64,000 nucleotides of DNA from Kingdonia uniflora (Eukaryota > Streptophyta > Magnoliopsida > Ranunculales > Circaeasteraceae), in the NCBI GenBank assembly GCA_014058105.1, contig JACGCM010002671.1, positions 806,001 through 870,000 on the forward strand. Reading direction: 5' to 3'. The position numbers and the translations under genes are program-made. The notes beneath the pieces were generated by a model. It was given only the letters and a program-made list of their open reading frames with translations. It did not search any database and was not told where the DNA came from. Within the stretch, counting starts at the first letter, position 1. Each line of letters begins with the position of its first letter. Below, in pieces: positions 1 to 10,284 of the stretch.

Positions 1-430
1 CGTATTCGATCATCTTACCGTTCTTCTTGTATTGCTCAGAATAATGATGAACGATGAGTAATGAATCTGCGTAAATTGAGAGTTCAGGGATATCGAGCAC
101 AAGTGCTAGGTCTAGTCTGTGAAAGATAGCTTCATACTCAGAGACATTATTTGAGGCCTTAAAATCCAAGCAGATTGATTTCTCAATTCTGTCATTAAAA
201 GGGGTAATTAAAACGATCCTGATCCCTAACCCTGCAGGTCCTGCTGATCCATCTGTGAGAAGCCTCCACCTTGACATAGTAATCCAGTCAGCTCGTTCGC
301 CGAATGGCTTGGGGGTTGGATTCTCCAGCGTATCTTCGATAAGGTTCGAGTCGTTCTCCTCCCACTCAGGATCCTCCACAGGAAAAACCGCAAGAAAGTC
401 GGCAACGGCTTGACCTTTTTCGGAATGACG
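1..430 (-). pseudogene. G archaeal-type RNase H (partial)
   Basis: The minus-strand translation gives the pattern of the additional RNase H found after the reverse transcriptase RNase H in Tat elements: a glycine-rich GLGIRIVLITP strand, an SEYEAI helix with the acidic residue, then a D-S-L-L stretch in the position of the conserved D-S-Q-L motif. The frame changes near position 300. The domain is cut by the window edge, so its C-terminal part is not visible. The family is known in plant Tat elements; activity here is unlikely. Confidence 0.65.
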
Positions 431-1640
431 TTATTTGAACTTGATAACATGTTCACCTAAGCTGGTTGACCACTGTTGTACTCTTCGTGACTTCTCTTTT
501 TTGGACAGAACTTCCCGAAGTGGGTATTTTATCATAACTTTGATGAAATGTGCTTGGAAGTAATGCTTGAGTTTCTGCGAAGTGTAAACAAGGGTGAGAA
601 GAAGTTTCTCAATTTTAGAGCACCTTGTTTTCGTTGGTGTGAGTGTTTTGCTGATGAAGTAGACTAGTTTTTCTATTTTCCCTTCCTGGTGAATGAGAAC
701 TGAGCTGAGAGAAGTATTTGAGACTGCTAGGTAGATTATCAGTTCCTCATTACCTACTGGGGTGCTCATTATGGGAAACCTCCCTAAATAGATTTTGAGA
801 TCCTGAAAAGCTACTTCGCATTCTGGTGTCCATGTGAATTCTGCAGCTGGCTAAACCTTTCCTCATTTGGTACATCCACGGAGTAATAGGAATAGCCAAC
901 GGCAACGGTCTGAAGATTTAGAGACGAAAGGGTTGATCACGGCAATCTTGCCGGTGAGTTTTTGAATGTCTTTTGTCATCTTTGGAGAAGGCATGTCAAG
1001 GAGAGCCTGAATTTGACCTAGATCAGCCTCAATCCCTTTTCTTGCTGATGAAGTGGCCTAGAAAGCAGCCAGAATGTACCCCGAATTGACATTTATCAGG
1101 GCTAAGACGAATTTTATAAGATCGAAGGATGTTGAATATTGTGTTAAGATCTTAGATGTAATTATCTGACTGTACACTTTTGCACAAGAGATCATCGATG
1201 TAGACTTCAATGATTTTCCCTAGGTGTGGTTTGAACATAGTAGTCATCAATCGTCGATATGTGGCACCTGCGTTCTTGAGCCCGAAGGGCATGACTTTGT
1301 AATAATAAAGGACACTTTCGATGATGAATGTTATCTTCTCTTGATCTTCTTCCAGAAGTGGAATTTAATTATACCCTGAAGCAGCATCCATCATAGATAG
1401 GAGACCATGGCCTACTGTAGAATCGAGGATCTGATAAATGTTGGGATGAGGGAAACTTTCCTTTAGAGTATGTTTGTTCAGATTTGTAAAATCTACGCAA
1501 ACTCAAACTTTTCCGTTCTTCTTTGGGGCAGCGGCAATGTTGGATATCCAGTCCGGATATTTGGCTTCTCGAATGAATCCTACTTTGATCAATTTCTCGA
1601 TCTCGGTGTTAACTTCATCTCGATGACAAGGTAAAACTCA
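431..1640 (-). pseudogene. G reverse transcriptase and RNase H
   Basis: The N-terminal part (about 1640-1480) reads like the PKKNGK..VCVDFTNLNKHT region of Ty3/gypsy reverse transcriptase. The MPFGLKNAGATY block follows (about 1290-1260), then an intact catalytic YIDD (about 1205-1190) and a CQFGV.SG.FLGH block (about 1100-1040). The part from 769 to 431 is open and carries the RNase H start: YLAVS, SSVLI, VYFISKTL and a KLKHYFQAH stretch. Several stops and frame changes lie between about 830 and 1480, so this cannot make a full enzyme. It sits between the protease and the second RNase H, as expected. Confidence 0.75.
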
Positions 1641-1904
1641 TCGTTATTTCTATTTGACCGCTATGACATTGATATTGATGGCTAACTTGTGGCAAGCCAT
1701 GGTCGGAACAACTCTGGGCATTTCTTTGGAAGACGATGCAAAAACGTATCGATTGAGTTACAAGAACTGAATGAGAACATCTTTCCCATGCTGAACCAGC
1801 TTGGTTCCGATGAACGTACCTCTGCTAGGTCCATCAATGTTAACATATTCCATGGGATCCTCTGAAGGTGATTGATCGTCGAGGTGATCAATTTTCTGTA
1901 ATTG

Positions 1905-2340
1905 CTATGCGGCCAATCTGTCTGAAGTGTCTAGGATGGCAGAGACTATATTTTTACAAGTTCGAGAGATTTTCTGACTACCTCTGATCTCATAAATACC
2001 ATTGCCGTGTTTAAATCGGAGTGTTTGATGGTAGGTGGAAGCGATTGCTTCCATATTGTGTATCCAGAAGTAGCCCATAATCCCAGGATAGCGAGATTTG
2101 GCATTGATGACATAGAAAACGATGTCGATAGTGGCTGGTCCTACGGTAATAGGTAGGATAATCTTGCCTACTCGTTCCTCCCTGGAGCCATTGAACCTAC
2201 TTATGTCTGTGTCGCTCTGAATGACTTGGTCTGCCAAACCCATCTGGTCCATCATACTCTGAAAAAAAAAATTAATACCGCTTCCAGTATCGATCATCAT
2301 TGTGTGCATGAAAAACTGCTTCATCTTGACCATTATGACT
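1905..2340 (-). pseudogene. G retroviral-type aspartic protease
   Basis: A 142-residue open frame carries MMIDTGSG near its N terminus, the catalytic D-T-G of retropepsin-like proteases. About 70 residues later comes an IVFYVINAKSRYPGIMG stretch, matching the Y..ILG strand and hairpin of Ty3/gypsy proteases, then a W..AI.STYHQTLRF tail usual in Tat elements. The usual LGRDW is here MGYFW, so the flap region is altered. It lies between gag and reverse transcriptase. The frame is open, but upstream and downstream parts of the polyprotein are broken. Confidence 0.75.
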
Positions 2341-2349
2341 AATGCATCA

Positions 2350-3680
2350 TGATGTGGAAATTTGACATGTCTAGTATCGTAATCCTTGAAGAAGATTCTG
2401 AGTCGGCGATTGCTCGACTCAGGAAAAAGTTTGGCTTCTTTGTCTTGAGGTGTAAGATCACTACATTCCGAAATCCTCTAGCACTTTGATCGGTTGGAAT
2501 TAGTAATCTGGTTAATTTCGATCATGTTGCTGACGTACATATAGTAGAGATGCTTTTCCTCAGTTCTATCGTTGACCTGAACAACTTCGAGCTGTATCTT
2601 ATAGTTGCCATCATTGTATAAATTTAGGTCAACATTCGAGCATCCGTCCCTCCTTGAAAATGTGCTTGGGCAACCGCTGTAGAGCATAAAAATTGTCAAC
2701 AGTATGATGATTTACCTTTTGATGTAGGCAAAATGGTCAATTCTTGATGGGCTCTAGTGGCTGAGAGATGCAGTAGAATGGGTCTTTCAACAGTAGTGGA
2801 AAAATCATAGAGATTCAAACGTTCAGCTTTGGGAATACGGGTTCGTTTATGAACCTCTTTTCCAAGGGTATCCAGTGTTCCCCTTGGTGCATTTCTGATC
2901 TCCCTATTCCTCCTTAGGTTTGTTGGTTCGATCTGTAGGTGGGGCTTTGGTGGAGAGGACAAATTTAGTAGACTTTTGTTACTCAGACATCATCCTCTCC
3001 AAGTCGACGTAACCATTGACATTGGTGATCATCTCATCTAATGTCACAGTTTTGTTAAGGAAGAGGTACTCTTTGGCCTTGCAGTCAAGCCGAAGAGTAT
3101 TGGTAAAATCGGTAACGGCTATTTTTTGGTCAAGGTTATCCACTTTTCTTGTGAGTTCTAAGAATTTCTTCGAAAAATCTTCAAGCTTTTCTTCATGTGA
3201 TTGTTTATGACCGATAAAAGAATACAAGTTCTCCTCTTTGTCTCTATTGTGAGCATATGTCTTGATGAACTGCTTCTATAGTTGATCGAATGTGTAGATG
3301 GATTCCTTAGGAAGTGAATAGAACCATCGGAGTGGCCCCTCCTATAAGCTTATGGCGAACAGACGACAGAGAATGTGGTTGAGATTGGAGTACATCCCCA
3401 ATGAATCACGGTATTGTTGAATATGCTTCTTCGGGTCAGTACATTTGTATTTGTGAATTTTGGGAGTATGGAAACCTTACGGTATCTCCATATCGAATAG
3501 TTCTTTGGCAATTAGACTTCCTTGTAACTTCATGGTATCGTCGGTAGTACCCAGAACTTGTGCCTCGATCAACTCCTTAATCCGTTGGTCCATGTATTCT
3601 TTTGTGATGTAATGACGTGTTGGTTGAATCGCTGGATGTGCTGGCAGGGGATAATGAGTTCCCATACCTTCACTTAAGCG
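2350..3680 (-). pseudogene. G gag capsid region
   Basis: The minus-strand frames around 3480-2979 give the plant retrotransposon gag core: a P.IHKY..TDP start, RLFAISL..GPLRWFYSLP, a DQL..QF stretch, and a long C-terminal helix block with YLFLNKTVTLDEMITNVNGYVDLE. This last block recurs in the gag of A, B and C as EEML..VNGYIDLE. A basic linker with few clear motifs joins it to the protease (2350-2970). Stops and frame shifts interrupt it near 3300-3350. Gag forms the particle in which reverse transcription occurs. Confidence 0.7.
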
Positions 3681-4222
3681 ATCTTGTGCTGGAACTTGAT
3701 GTAAACGTCGTTGGTCTTCCTTTTGACAGATGGAAATCTAGTGCCCACGACAGACTTCTGATTGAGCTCCTCCCCTAAAATGGATGGAGGGCTACAATCT
3801 GTGTAGTAGATTTCTAGAAATGGCTTTACTGGCGACTCCCCAAGGTCCCAATCTTTCCCTTGCTGAATTGTGGGAGGTCTCTAGAAGTTGATCGTGACCC
3901 CTGGCTAGATGAGTCTGCTGAATATTTATAGAGCCATGAGTGCAGTCTGCATCGTCGTCATCTGATCTTCGGGCTATTTGAGAACTATCAAACGAGTTTG
4001 TCGTTCTGCATCATCTCTTTCCCTCGGAGCTCGCGATCCTTTGTCAATTGAAGTTTGAGTTTGGCACATTTTTCTGTCTCAGCTTGGAGATTCGCTGTAA
4101 CTCGGTGAACTGTCCCAGATCCACAGAAATTTTGAGCTGAGTTCCTGCGGCTGCTCGTCTGGAAGAAACCATAATTGAAAATTGTATTGAAAGACTGCAT
4201 TGGGGTATCGTGGAAATGCAAT
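3681..4222 (-). other. G gag leader region
   Basis: This stretch lies between the primer-binding site and the gag core. A minus-strand frame at 4221-3988 has a charged, coiled-coil-like stretch (AETEKCAKLKLQLTKDREL), the place where the gag leader of A, B and C also has a charged helix. No start codon can be assigned with confidence and several stops interrupt it. Confidence 0.45.
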
Positions 4223-4242
4223 CTTTCCCACAGACGACGCCA
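4223..4242 (-). other. G primer-binding site
   Basis: On the minus strand, two bases after the LTR end (..TTACA), the sequence reads TGGCGTCGTCTGTGGGAAAG. This is the TGGCGCC-type primer-binding site seen in A, B, C, D and E, with C to T at position 6. It would pair with the 3' end of a tRNA ending in GGCGCCA; I cannot name the tRNA safely. Confidence 0.75.
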
Positions 4243-4244
4243 AA

Positions 4245-4822
4245 TGTAATGGCCAAATTGCGTAAGCTCGAAATGATTAAGAATTAGCTATCACACCAAT
4301 GAACCTGTAATAATATTCTAATAGCAAGTAAGAAATGGAAATAAGGGTTTTTAGCATGGAAAACCTCTGAATAAGTAAAAAACCACGACCTAGTATGGAA
4401 GATTTTTGTAAAAGCATCTTTATTGCTTGAAGCGGATATCTTTATTACAAGTGATCTCTAAATATAAATAAAAAATTGATCTCGTAAATAAGAAATTTGT
4501 ATAATTTTTCTGGTCTCTGTCTTTTCAAGAACTTTTCCTTTATATAGGCTTTTCCCACAGCTCTTCATCGTGCTGGAGCACGTTTTTTGAATAATGTGGT
4601 TAGTGGTGGTTGACTGAATAACTAACGAGTTCGTGGGAGGCAGGTGTCTTTGACTCGATAACGTTTTCTGGGTTTAGCTCAATCCACGTTCTTGAGTAGT
4701 TCATGAGGCTGGTTGGAATGTTGACTGGAGTGTAAAGTGTTAAAAATGCGTGAGCCTGAGATAGAGGTAAATCGAGCTTCGTGGGCTCGATTTTGAGTGA
4801 GATTGGGGGATAAGTCCCTACA
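4245..4822 (-). repeat. G 5' LTR
   Basis: The left end is fixed by the primer-binding site. On the plus strand it starts TGTAATGG, and the best matching outer end is CCCTACA at 4822, giving TGTAG...TTACA termini on the element strand, like the other LTRs here. The outer end is less certain because the partner LTR is outside the window. A strong TATA box (CTATATAAAGG, minus strand, 4537-4547) lies about 300 bp from the inner end, where the TATA boxes of the other LTRs lie. Confidence 0.6.
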
Positions 4823-5288
4823 ATGAGCACTATCAATAAGCCAAAATTGGGTAACTTGGGATGCACACACAAAATAGACAATGTTAAACTTGGCCTTTAT
4901 TTACTAACAACAATCTCATAAATGATACTCAAGAAAGAGAGTAAAATCAAACCTCAAATATTCTCACAGTCTAAGAGAAATAACATCCACATCATCTTTC
5001 CTTCTATTATGACTATAAAAGGTGAAATACAAACACTTTCTTCATTTAATCATGCAAATATTCCCAATGCTTTAAGAGAGTACCCTGTGTAAGAGAAAAA
5101 ATGGAGCATGGTTTTGGACCACCTCTTGGAGTAGAGGGGATAGAGTGATCACGAGTTTGAAACCCAACATCAGAGGGTCATCCACCAAGATTTATCTTGA
5201 CTTAAAATGGAGCGTATGGCTTGCAGAGGTACCATGGAGAGCCCCAGGATACTAGTTAGGAGAAGGGTGAAATATGATAAATCCAACG
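4823..5288. other. Flank between G and A
   Basis: I see no gene, LTR or clear repeat here. It starts ATGAG, the possible target duplication of G, and ends in CAACG, the left target duplication of element A. Confidence 0.5.
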
Positions 5289-6048
5289 TGTAGGGGCCAA
5301 GTTTCGCATGAGAGGAAACATGCCCTTACACCACGGGGTTGATCTTCGACTAGGGGTTTGCAAGCATATAAATAGTAATAATAAGTGATAATACTGAGAC
5401 AATATAATTTCATGGAGGCCTAGAAAGGGTTACTCCACTACCTCTAGTGTGGATTTTAAGGAGAAATGATATATATCGAGTTAGTTGAAAGATCGAGAGT
5501 TAAGTCGTTACAGGGTATTCAAAGGTAATCTTGTAAGGCTTTACGGGAGAGTTTTTAGAACCCCCTTATAGTGCCTTTTCCCTCCTATTTATGGGATATA
5601 GAAAGGGCTTAGTCACCATGGGAGGTCAAGTTAGATGTATATCCTCTGGGGACAACTGACTTGTACCCGGAGTCGGTTCTGACACTGTAGCTCTTGGGTA
5701 TGACACTGTAGCTATTGGCTTTGAAATTGTAGTTGCTGGTTTTGGTGCGGTAGTTGTCGAGTGGCCTATTTCTCTATTATGTCTGGTGAGCAAACTCTCT
5801 GACGTGCCTGACTTTGACCATGTACGTCCATGGTCAAAGTATTTATGGTACTGGTACTGAGTTCTGGCGCTGCTCTTCTATCTTCGATTAAGGTAATTAG
5901 CTTTGATGATTCCTTTGAGTATTCGATTAGTCTCGAAAGGCTTCGTGGACTTTGTAATTGTATTACCGGGCTTCGAGACTCTAGGTAGGCTTCGATGTAT
6001 CCTTCGAGTATTCGACTGGCGCTGGAAGGCTGTGAGTAGGCTACTACA
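5289..6048 (-). repeat. A 3' LTR
   Basis: It starts TGTAGGGGCC and ends GGCTACTACA on the plus strand, so the element strand reads TGTAGTAGCC...GGCCCCTACA. The PPT abuts its inner edge at 6049. A TATA-like CATAAATA lies on the minus strand at 5586-5593. The U3 part carries the paired W-box-like hairpin described separately. Confidence 0.9.
5811..5840 (-). promoter_or_regulatory. A U3 hairpin with paired TTGACC boxes
   Basis: ACTTTGACCATG and CATGGTCAAAGT are perfect 12 bp inverted arms around the 6 bp loop TACGTC. Each arm holds TTTGACC, the core of a W-box. The same hairpin, with compensating or tolerated changes, sits at the same place in the LTRs of B, C, D and F. A role in U3 transcription is my inference. 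Confidence 0.6.
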
Positions 6049-6061
6049 TTCGCCCCCTCTC
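6049..6061 (-). other. A polypurine tract
   Basis: The minus strand reads GAGAGGGGGCGAA directly before the LTR start TGTAGTAG. This is the second-strand primer of LTR elements. C has the same sequence at its 3' LTR, D has GAGAGGGGGAAAA and F a degraded version. Confidence 0.8.
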
Positions 6062-6228
6062 AGGAGGGGCCTCAGAAATATGTGGAGATGGCACGTGCTG
6101 AGAAAGTTAGTTAGTCATGGGAAGTTGAAGAGTTGACTGTTGAATGTGGCAGCTCCGAGGAGAGTAATTAAAGATGGTAATTAATGCGAGTGGTGATTAA
6201 GGAGGGATTAAATGATTCTTCATTCAGG

Positions 6229-6236
6229 TATAAATA
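6229..6236 (+). promoter_or_regulatory. TATA box of A antisense gene aORF1
   Basis: A perfect TATAAATA on the plus strand lies 59 bp before the aORF1 start codon. TATA-like boxes at similar distance precede aORF1 copies in C, E and F. Confidence 0.6.
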
Positions 6237-6294
6237 AGTGGTATTAGTGGAAGTTTCAAACTACCCTTTCATTTCTCTACTAGTAACCGAAGCC

Positions 6295-6620
6295 ATGGAC
6301 ACCGTGCCGAACACTAGGTATCAGAAAAGGATAGAAGCTAAAGGACTCCGCATACGGGAGAAGACACATGCACTAAAAAAAAAGTTCTTTGGAGACCACC
6401 CTCTGGATTGGGTGATGCGAGATTTAATCGTGCTAGAGCCCGAGGAACTAATCTGTGGGATGTCGTACACACATTGGTAAAGGGTTCTGCAATGGATGAA
6501 TACGAGCGTCAGCAATCGGTACTTATTTTAAAGTATTTGGCCTTGGACCAGATGGATGCAAAAGACCGGGTTGAGAACAAGGAGGTCGGGCTCTGCAAGA
6601 ACTGCCCCGTATGCAAATAG
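6295..6620 (+). pseudogene. A antisense gene aORF1
   Basis: A small gene of unknown function, read against the retrotransposon. It starts MDTVPNTRYQKR and continues with a KKKFFGDHPLDWVMRDL block, then EPEELICGMSY. A stop after THW (about 6480) and a change of frame follow; the second frame ends in NCPVCK. Copy b of element C has the same parts in one frame, ending NCPFCK, so this copy is frameshifted. No known domain is recognised. The protein would be about 105 residues, mostly charged, with a possible CPxC metal-binding tail. Conservation of start, length and end in A, C and F shows it was once a real gene. Confidence 0.6.
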
Positions 6621-7345
6621 GGGAGGCATGGTTTTGTTATTGGCATTGGTGTTGGGGGTGGGAGAGGAAGTTTTTGTGTTTTACTGTTGATGTTTTCTGT
6701 CTCTGTTTGTTTGTTTGTTTTGTTATTGTTTTCTTTGTATGGTGATGTATTCGAATGAAATAGTACTGTTCTAAAGTATAACATCGTCATTGTGACAGGC
6801 GCAGTAGACGAAGATAATGTAGGCACAATGGCACTTTGTCAAACTTTAGGAATCGAACACTAAAAAATGGTAAGAAACTTGAGTAATGTCGAAAAAGGCT
6901 TACCAACGGTTTGAGTACCTAAGATATATGGACGGATGGGCAATATAGAATGTAGACGATAGTTCACACATTAGATCAGGAGTGGTTTGAAATTTTTTAG
7001 TTTCGAAGACATAAAGGCTTCGACTACAAAACCTGACAGCTGTAACAGCTGACATGTCAGAGGTGGTACTATTTCTAGAGCAGAGTACCCAGCAGGTCAT
7101 CATGATATTTCCTCGATTTATGGGAAAAGGTGGAAGTGACGCGTAGGTATGAGGTGACAACTTCGGGTAGGGTACCAGAAGGTTTGATAGAGTTAAATTT
7201 TTTTATGGGGAGAGCGTAATACGCGTGTGGGAGCAGTTGAGGGTAAAATTGTAAATGTGCATCTCAGCCAAAAAATAAGGGGGAGTGAAGGAGTGGCAAT
7301 GATGGTGAGTGGGAAAATCGTGGTGGTTTTATTTGTCTGAGGTAG
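6621..7345. other. A spacer upstream of antisense aORF2
   Basis: No ORF is supported. The left part is T-rich, as in a 3' untranslated region of aORF1. At 7049-7060 lies the palindrome CTGACATGTCAG, with related sequences at the same relative place in C (40249-40260) and F (61231-61242). The neighbouring sequence down to the TATCATGATG-like stretch is also shared, so this is probably the upstream promoter region of aORF2. Confidence 0.5.
7049..7060 (+). promoter_or_regulatory. ACATGT palindrome upstream of A aORF2
   Basis: CTGACATGTCAG is a perfect 12 bp palindrome, about 290 bp before the aORF2 TATA box. A related palindrome, CAGACATGTCTG, is found in the U3 of the C and D LTRs, so sense and antisense promoters may share a factor. 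Confidence 0.45.
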
Positions 7346-7355
7346 TATTTAAAAG
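7346..7355 (+). promoter_or_regulatory. TATA box of A antisense gene aORF2
   Basis: TATTTAAAAG on the plus strand, followed by an untranslated leader and a GT-AG intron (7510-7828) before the aORF2 start codon. The same layout is seen in C, F and E. Confidence 0.5.
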
Positions 7356-7375
7356 GGGAGAGGGATAAATTTACT

Positions 7376-10028
7376 ATTCCCCAAATAATCAATCATAGAG
7401 AGAAACAATGAGAAAGAGAGAAAAACATACGCCATTATAGAGGTAAAGCTTGTTGGAGAGGAGAAAAGGAATCGTCGTTGTTGCTGAGAGGGCTAAACCA
7501 TTCAAACAAGTATTTCTTCTGATTTCCTTCATAAGTAGGTGATTTGTAGTTTTGCTTTGCAGTTTCTTCTGCTGTATTTGTATGTTGTTTGTATCGTGAG
7601 GAAGGTGTTGTTAGGGTTTTAGTTGGTAAGGGCCTAGCCGAGGAAGAGGGTTACCCAAGTGGCTGGAGATATAACCCAGTGGTAAATTAGAGATATTGAG
7701 GTGGTGACAAGGGTTGTAATCGAACATTTGACTTTAAGTTGTGCAAGTTAGAGAGGGTAGGACAAAATATGACATTAAAGCGTGATAGTCGAATATATCG
7801 ATCAAATTGCATACCTCTTCTTCTATAGGGTATAATGCATACCCGTTAAGCATCGAGGATGAGGCTGGTAGATGAGGAGGTCGAAGTAAATGAGCCGAGT
7901 GCATCTGGTCAAGGCCGAGGGGGTGAGAGCAGCGATGTAGAAGTGTTAGATATTATAACAGATGCCCCATTAGCTGTGGTAGTACAAGAAGTTGGAGCTT
8001 CAAGTCAGAGTCGCCGTAGGGCTCGAGTGATCGGGGAGAGTGACGTAGAGGAGACTGGGGATGGGGAGGGAAGGGAAAATGAAGGCAATGTCGAGCCTTC
8101 GGGGGATGAGAGGGACGAAGGGGAAGGGAAACATAGCGATAATAATGATAGTTCGAATGGTTTGAGGAGAGCAGCCAGGCCAGTATCAGCTCATGAAAAA
8201 GCGAGACTGGATCGATTCATGGCTAAATATGAGTTGTCGAAGGTGGGTGTTGAGTTGATGCCAGTAGAGTCGAATTTACATTCAAAGATATTACTCGGGA
8301 GGGTTTCATGGCTTTCAGGGGCCAAATGTGATTATGGATGCAACTGCTCCTTCGAAAATTGGTGAGAGAGGTATTGAACTACTGAGATGTTGCCCCATGC
8401 TAGATGAATGGTAATTTTTATGAGATGATGAGGGTCATTGAGGGAATGAATGTAGAGTTGAAACATGAGAAGAGGGGCTTGATCGAGTAGTTTGATATTG
8501 TCTCGTTCTACATGAGGAAAGAAAATAAGAAGGCGGATACTTATCACATTCAGTGTCATACAGACAAACCATGGCTATTGGACCTGTGTTTGATGGGGCG
8601 GGGATGGGATAAGGATATAGTGGTAGAAAGGGGTAATTGTGAGAATGCAGAGGGAGAAGAAGAATATAAGCTGTGGCACAGGGTATATAATCCAAGTAAG
8701 TTAGCAGTAGAAGGCTGTTGGTTAAGTGGTTTGGATAGGTTACTTAAACTTGTCTTTTACTATTTTGTAGAACCCAATAACAAAACATTGTCAAATCCGT
8801 AGAGGTTTATAGATGAACTGATCGACCACGACGAGGCGTGGGTAAATTTGGTATTTGGAAAATTGGGTATTATGAGGAAAAGGTGGAAGATAACATATAC
8901 GTTTCTTTGAAACGTAACTGTTGCTGCTAGACCAGCGAAAAAGAGGAGAGAAGAAGGTACTTCGACAGGGCCCGAAGAGATGGAGAAAGCAAGGTTGACT
9001 CGAAAGTTGACCTATGTGCTGTCGAGGGACCGGCGAGGAGGGTCAGGGACTGTACAACCGAGTGTGCCTGAAACGGTTTTTGAGGTATCGAGGCAGGTTT
9101 GCAAAGGTAAGGGTAAGGCCATTCCCGAACCTTCGAAAATCCAATAGACAAAGACTAATTAGTGCAAGAGGACTCGGGAGCTAGTGGTTAATGATAGGGA
9201 TGATGCAGACGAGACGCGATGCAAAACCAAACTGGAGAAGTAGGCTCGAGCAACGACCGCATCTATGGCGACCCTCTGTGGAAATGACCTCAATAAGGCA
9301 GGGAAGCAGATGAATAAGGCTTTGCATCAGGTAACTATTTTTTGAGATTCTAAAATTATGATACACTTCACTATGCTTCAAGAACTACTGATGGTTCGAG
9401 TATTCTAGCAGGTGCATGCTTGGGACCAAGCTTTTTCCAAAGCCTAGAAGGTAATAACGAAGTAGCTGAAACAGGCAATAGATAGTCTGGAACTTGCACG
9501 AGGGATCGCGATGTCGATGGAGATCAAGATTAATGTGTTAAAGCGAGAGAAGTTGAATATTAGAGTTGAGTATGCGAGGGAACTCGAAGCTGAGGTTGCC
9601 AACAATTCTCAAATTTGAAAGACGCTGGAGTCGAAGCTGGCTGAAAAGGTGGAGGAATTAAAAGAACAGAGGGTAGCTTTCCATGTGCAATACGATGAAG
9701 AGTATGACACGATCAAATCTTTGAAGTTCTTTATAGATAGTTTGGGGTATAATCTCTTTATTTTTGAGCACTTTCCTACAGCCGAAGGACCTACTATCGA
9801 AGGTATTCTCAGACAGAAGGGATGGAAGTGGATCCTGCTAGCGGAAGTGTTGGAGATGGTGCTACTGATTCTGCAATCGAAGGGGATACTGCTGGTGCGG
9901 GAAATGTTATGAGTGATGCTGTAGTTGATGAGGTAGCGGATACACTCGAATTGAACCCTGTTGCCGAGGGTACTGGAGGTGTTGCTATTAAAGAATTTGT
10001 AAGAGTTAGTAAAGACACTCCTATATGA
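7376..10028 (+). pseudogene. A antisense multi-exon gene aORF2
   Basis: A large gene read against the retrotransposon. Predicted parts: non-coding exon 1 to 7509; intron 7510-7828 (GTATTT...TATAG); start ATG at 7835, with a stop three codons later that spoils this copy; an acidic, Ser/Gly-rich N-terminal region; a region at about 8250-8695 with NFYEMMRVIEGMN, DTYHIQCHTDKPW and RGWDKDI blocks that resembles the plant 'putative gypsy type transposon' domain (Transposase_28); intron 8696-8770 (GTAAGT...TTGTAG); a basic region; intron 9331-9408 (GTAACT...TTCTAG); a coiled coil at about 9480-9760; and a low-complexity acidic tail. Several stops and shifts show it is dead. F and E keep the same introns. 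Function is unknown. Confidence 0.65.
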
Positions 10029-10284
10029 GTGGAGTGCTGGCAGAAGGTATGTCTTTTTTGTCTATTTTCTGTAACAAACTCTCTCTTCTTTGTTTACTGT
10101 GATGTTGGCTAATGGACAATATTTAAACAATGTGTAACGTATTTGAACTTGGGCTGCTTGCTTGGATGTAATTGAATTAAATTGCTTTTGTGTATTGAGC
10201 TTGATTTGATGGTATGTCTATATGCTTGTTTCCAAGTGTGTGATTAAAAGTATATAATTCTTGTATCAGGGTTTGAGTTGGATC

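Larger units (their letters stand above)
1..4822 (-). mobile_element. Element G: partial Tat-type Ty3/gypsy retrotransposon
   Basis: Read on the minus strand from right to left, this stretch holds an LTR, a primer-binding site, gag, protease, reverse transcriptase, RNase H and the start of an archaeal-type RNase H, cut off by the window edge. The order gag-PR-RT-RH-aRH is that of the Tat clade of plant Ty3/gypsy elements. Integrase, any antisense genes and the 3' LTR would lie left of base 1. Stops and frameshifts are frequent, so the copy is dead. Its LTR differs in sequence from those of A, B, C and F, so it is a separate family. Confidence 0.85.
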
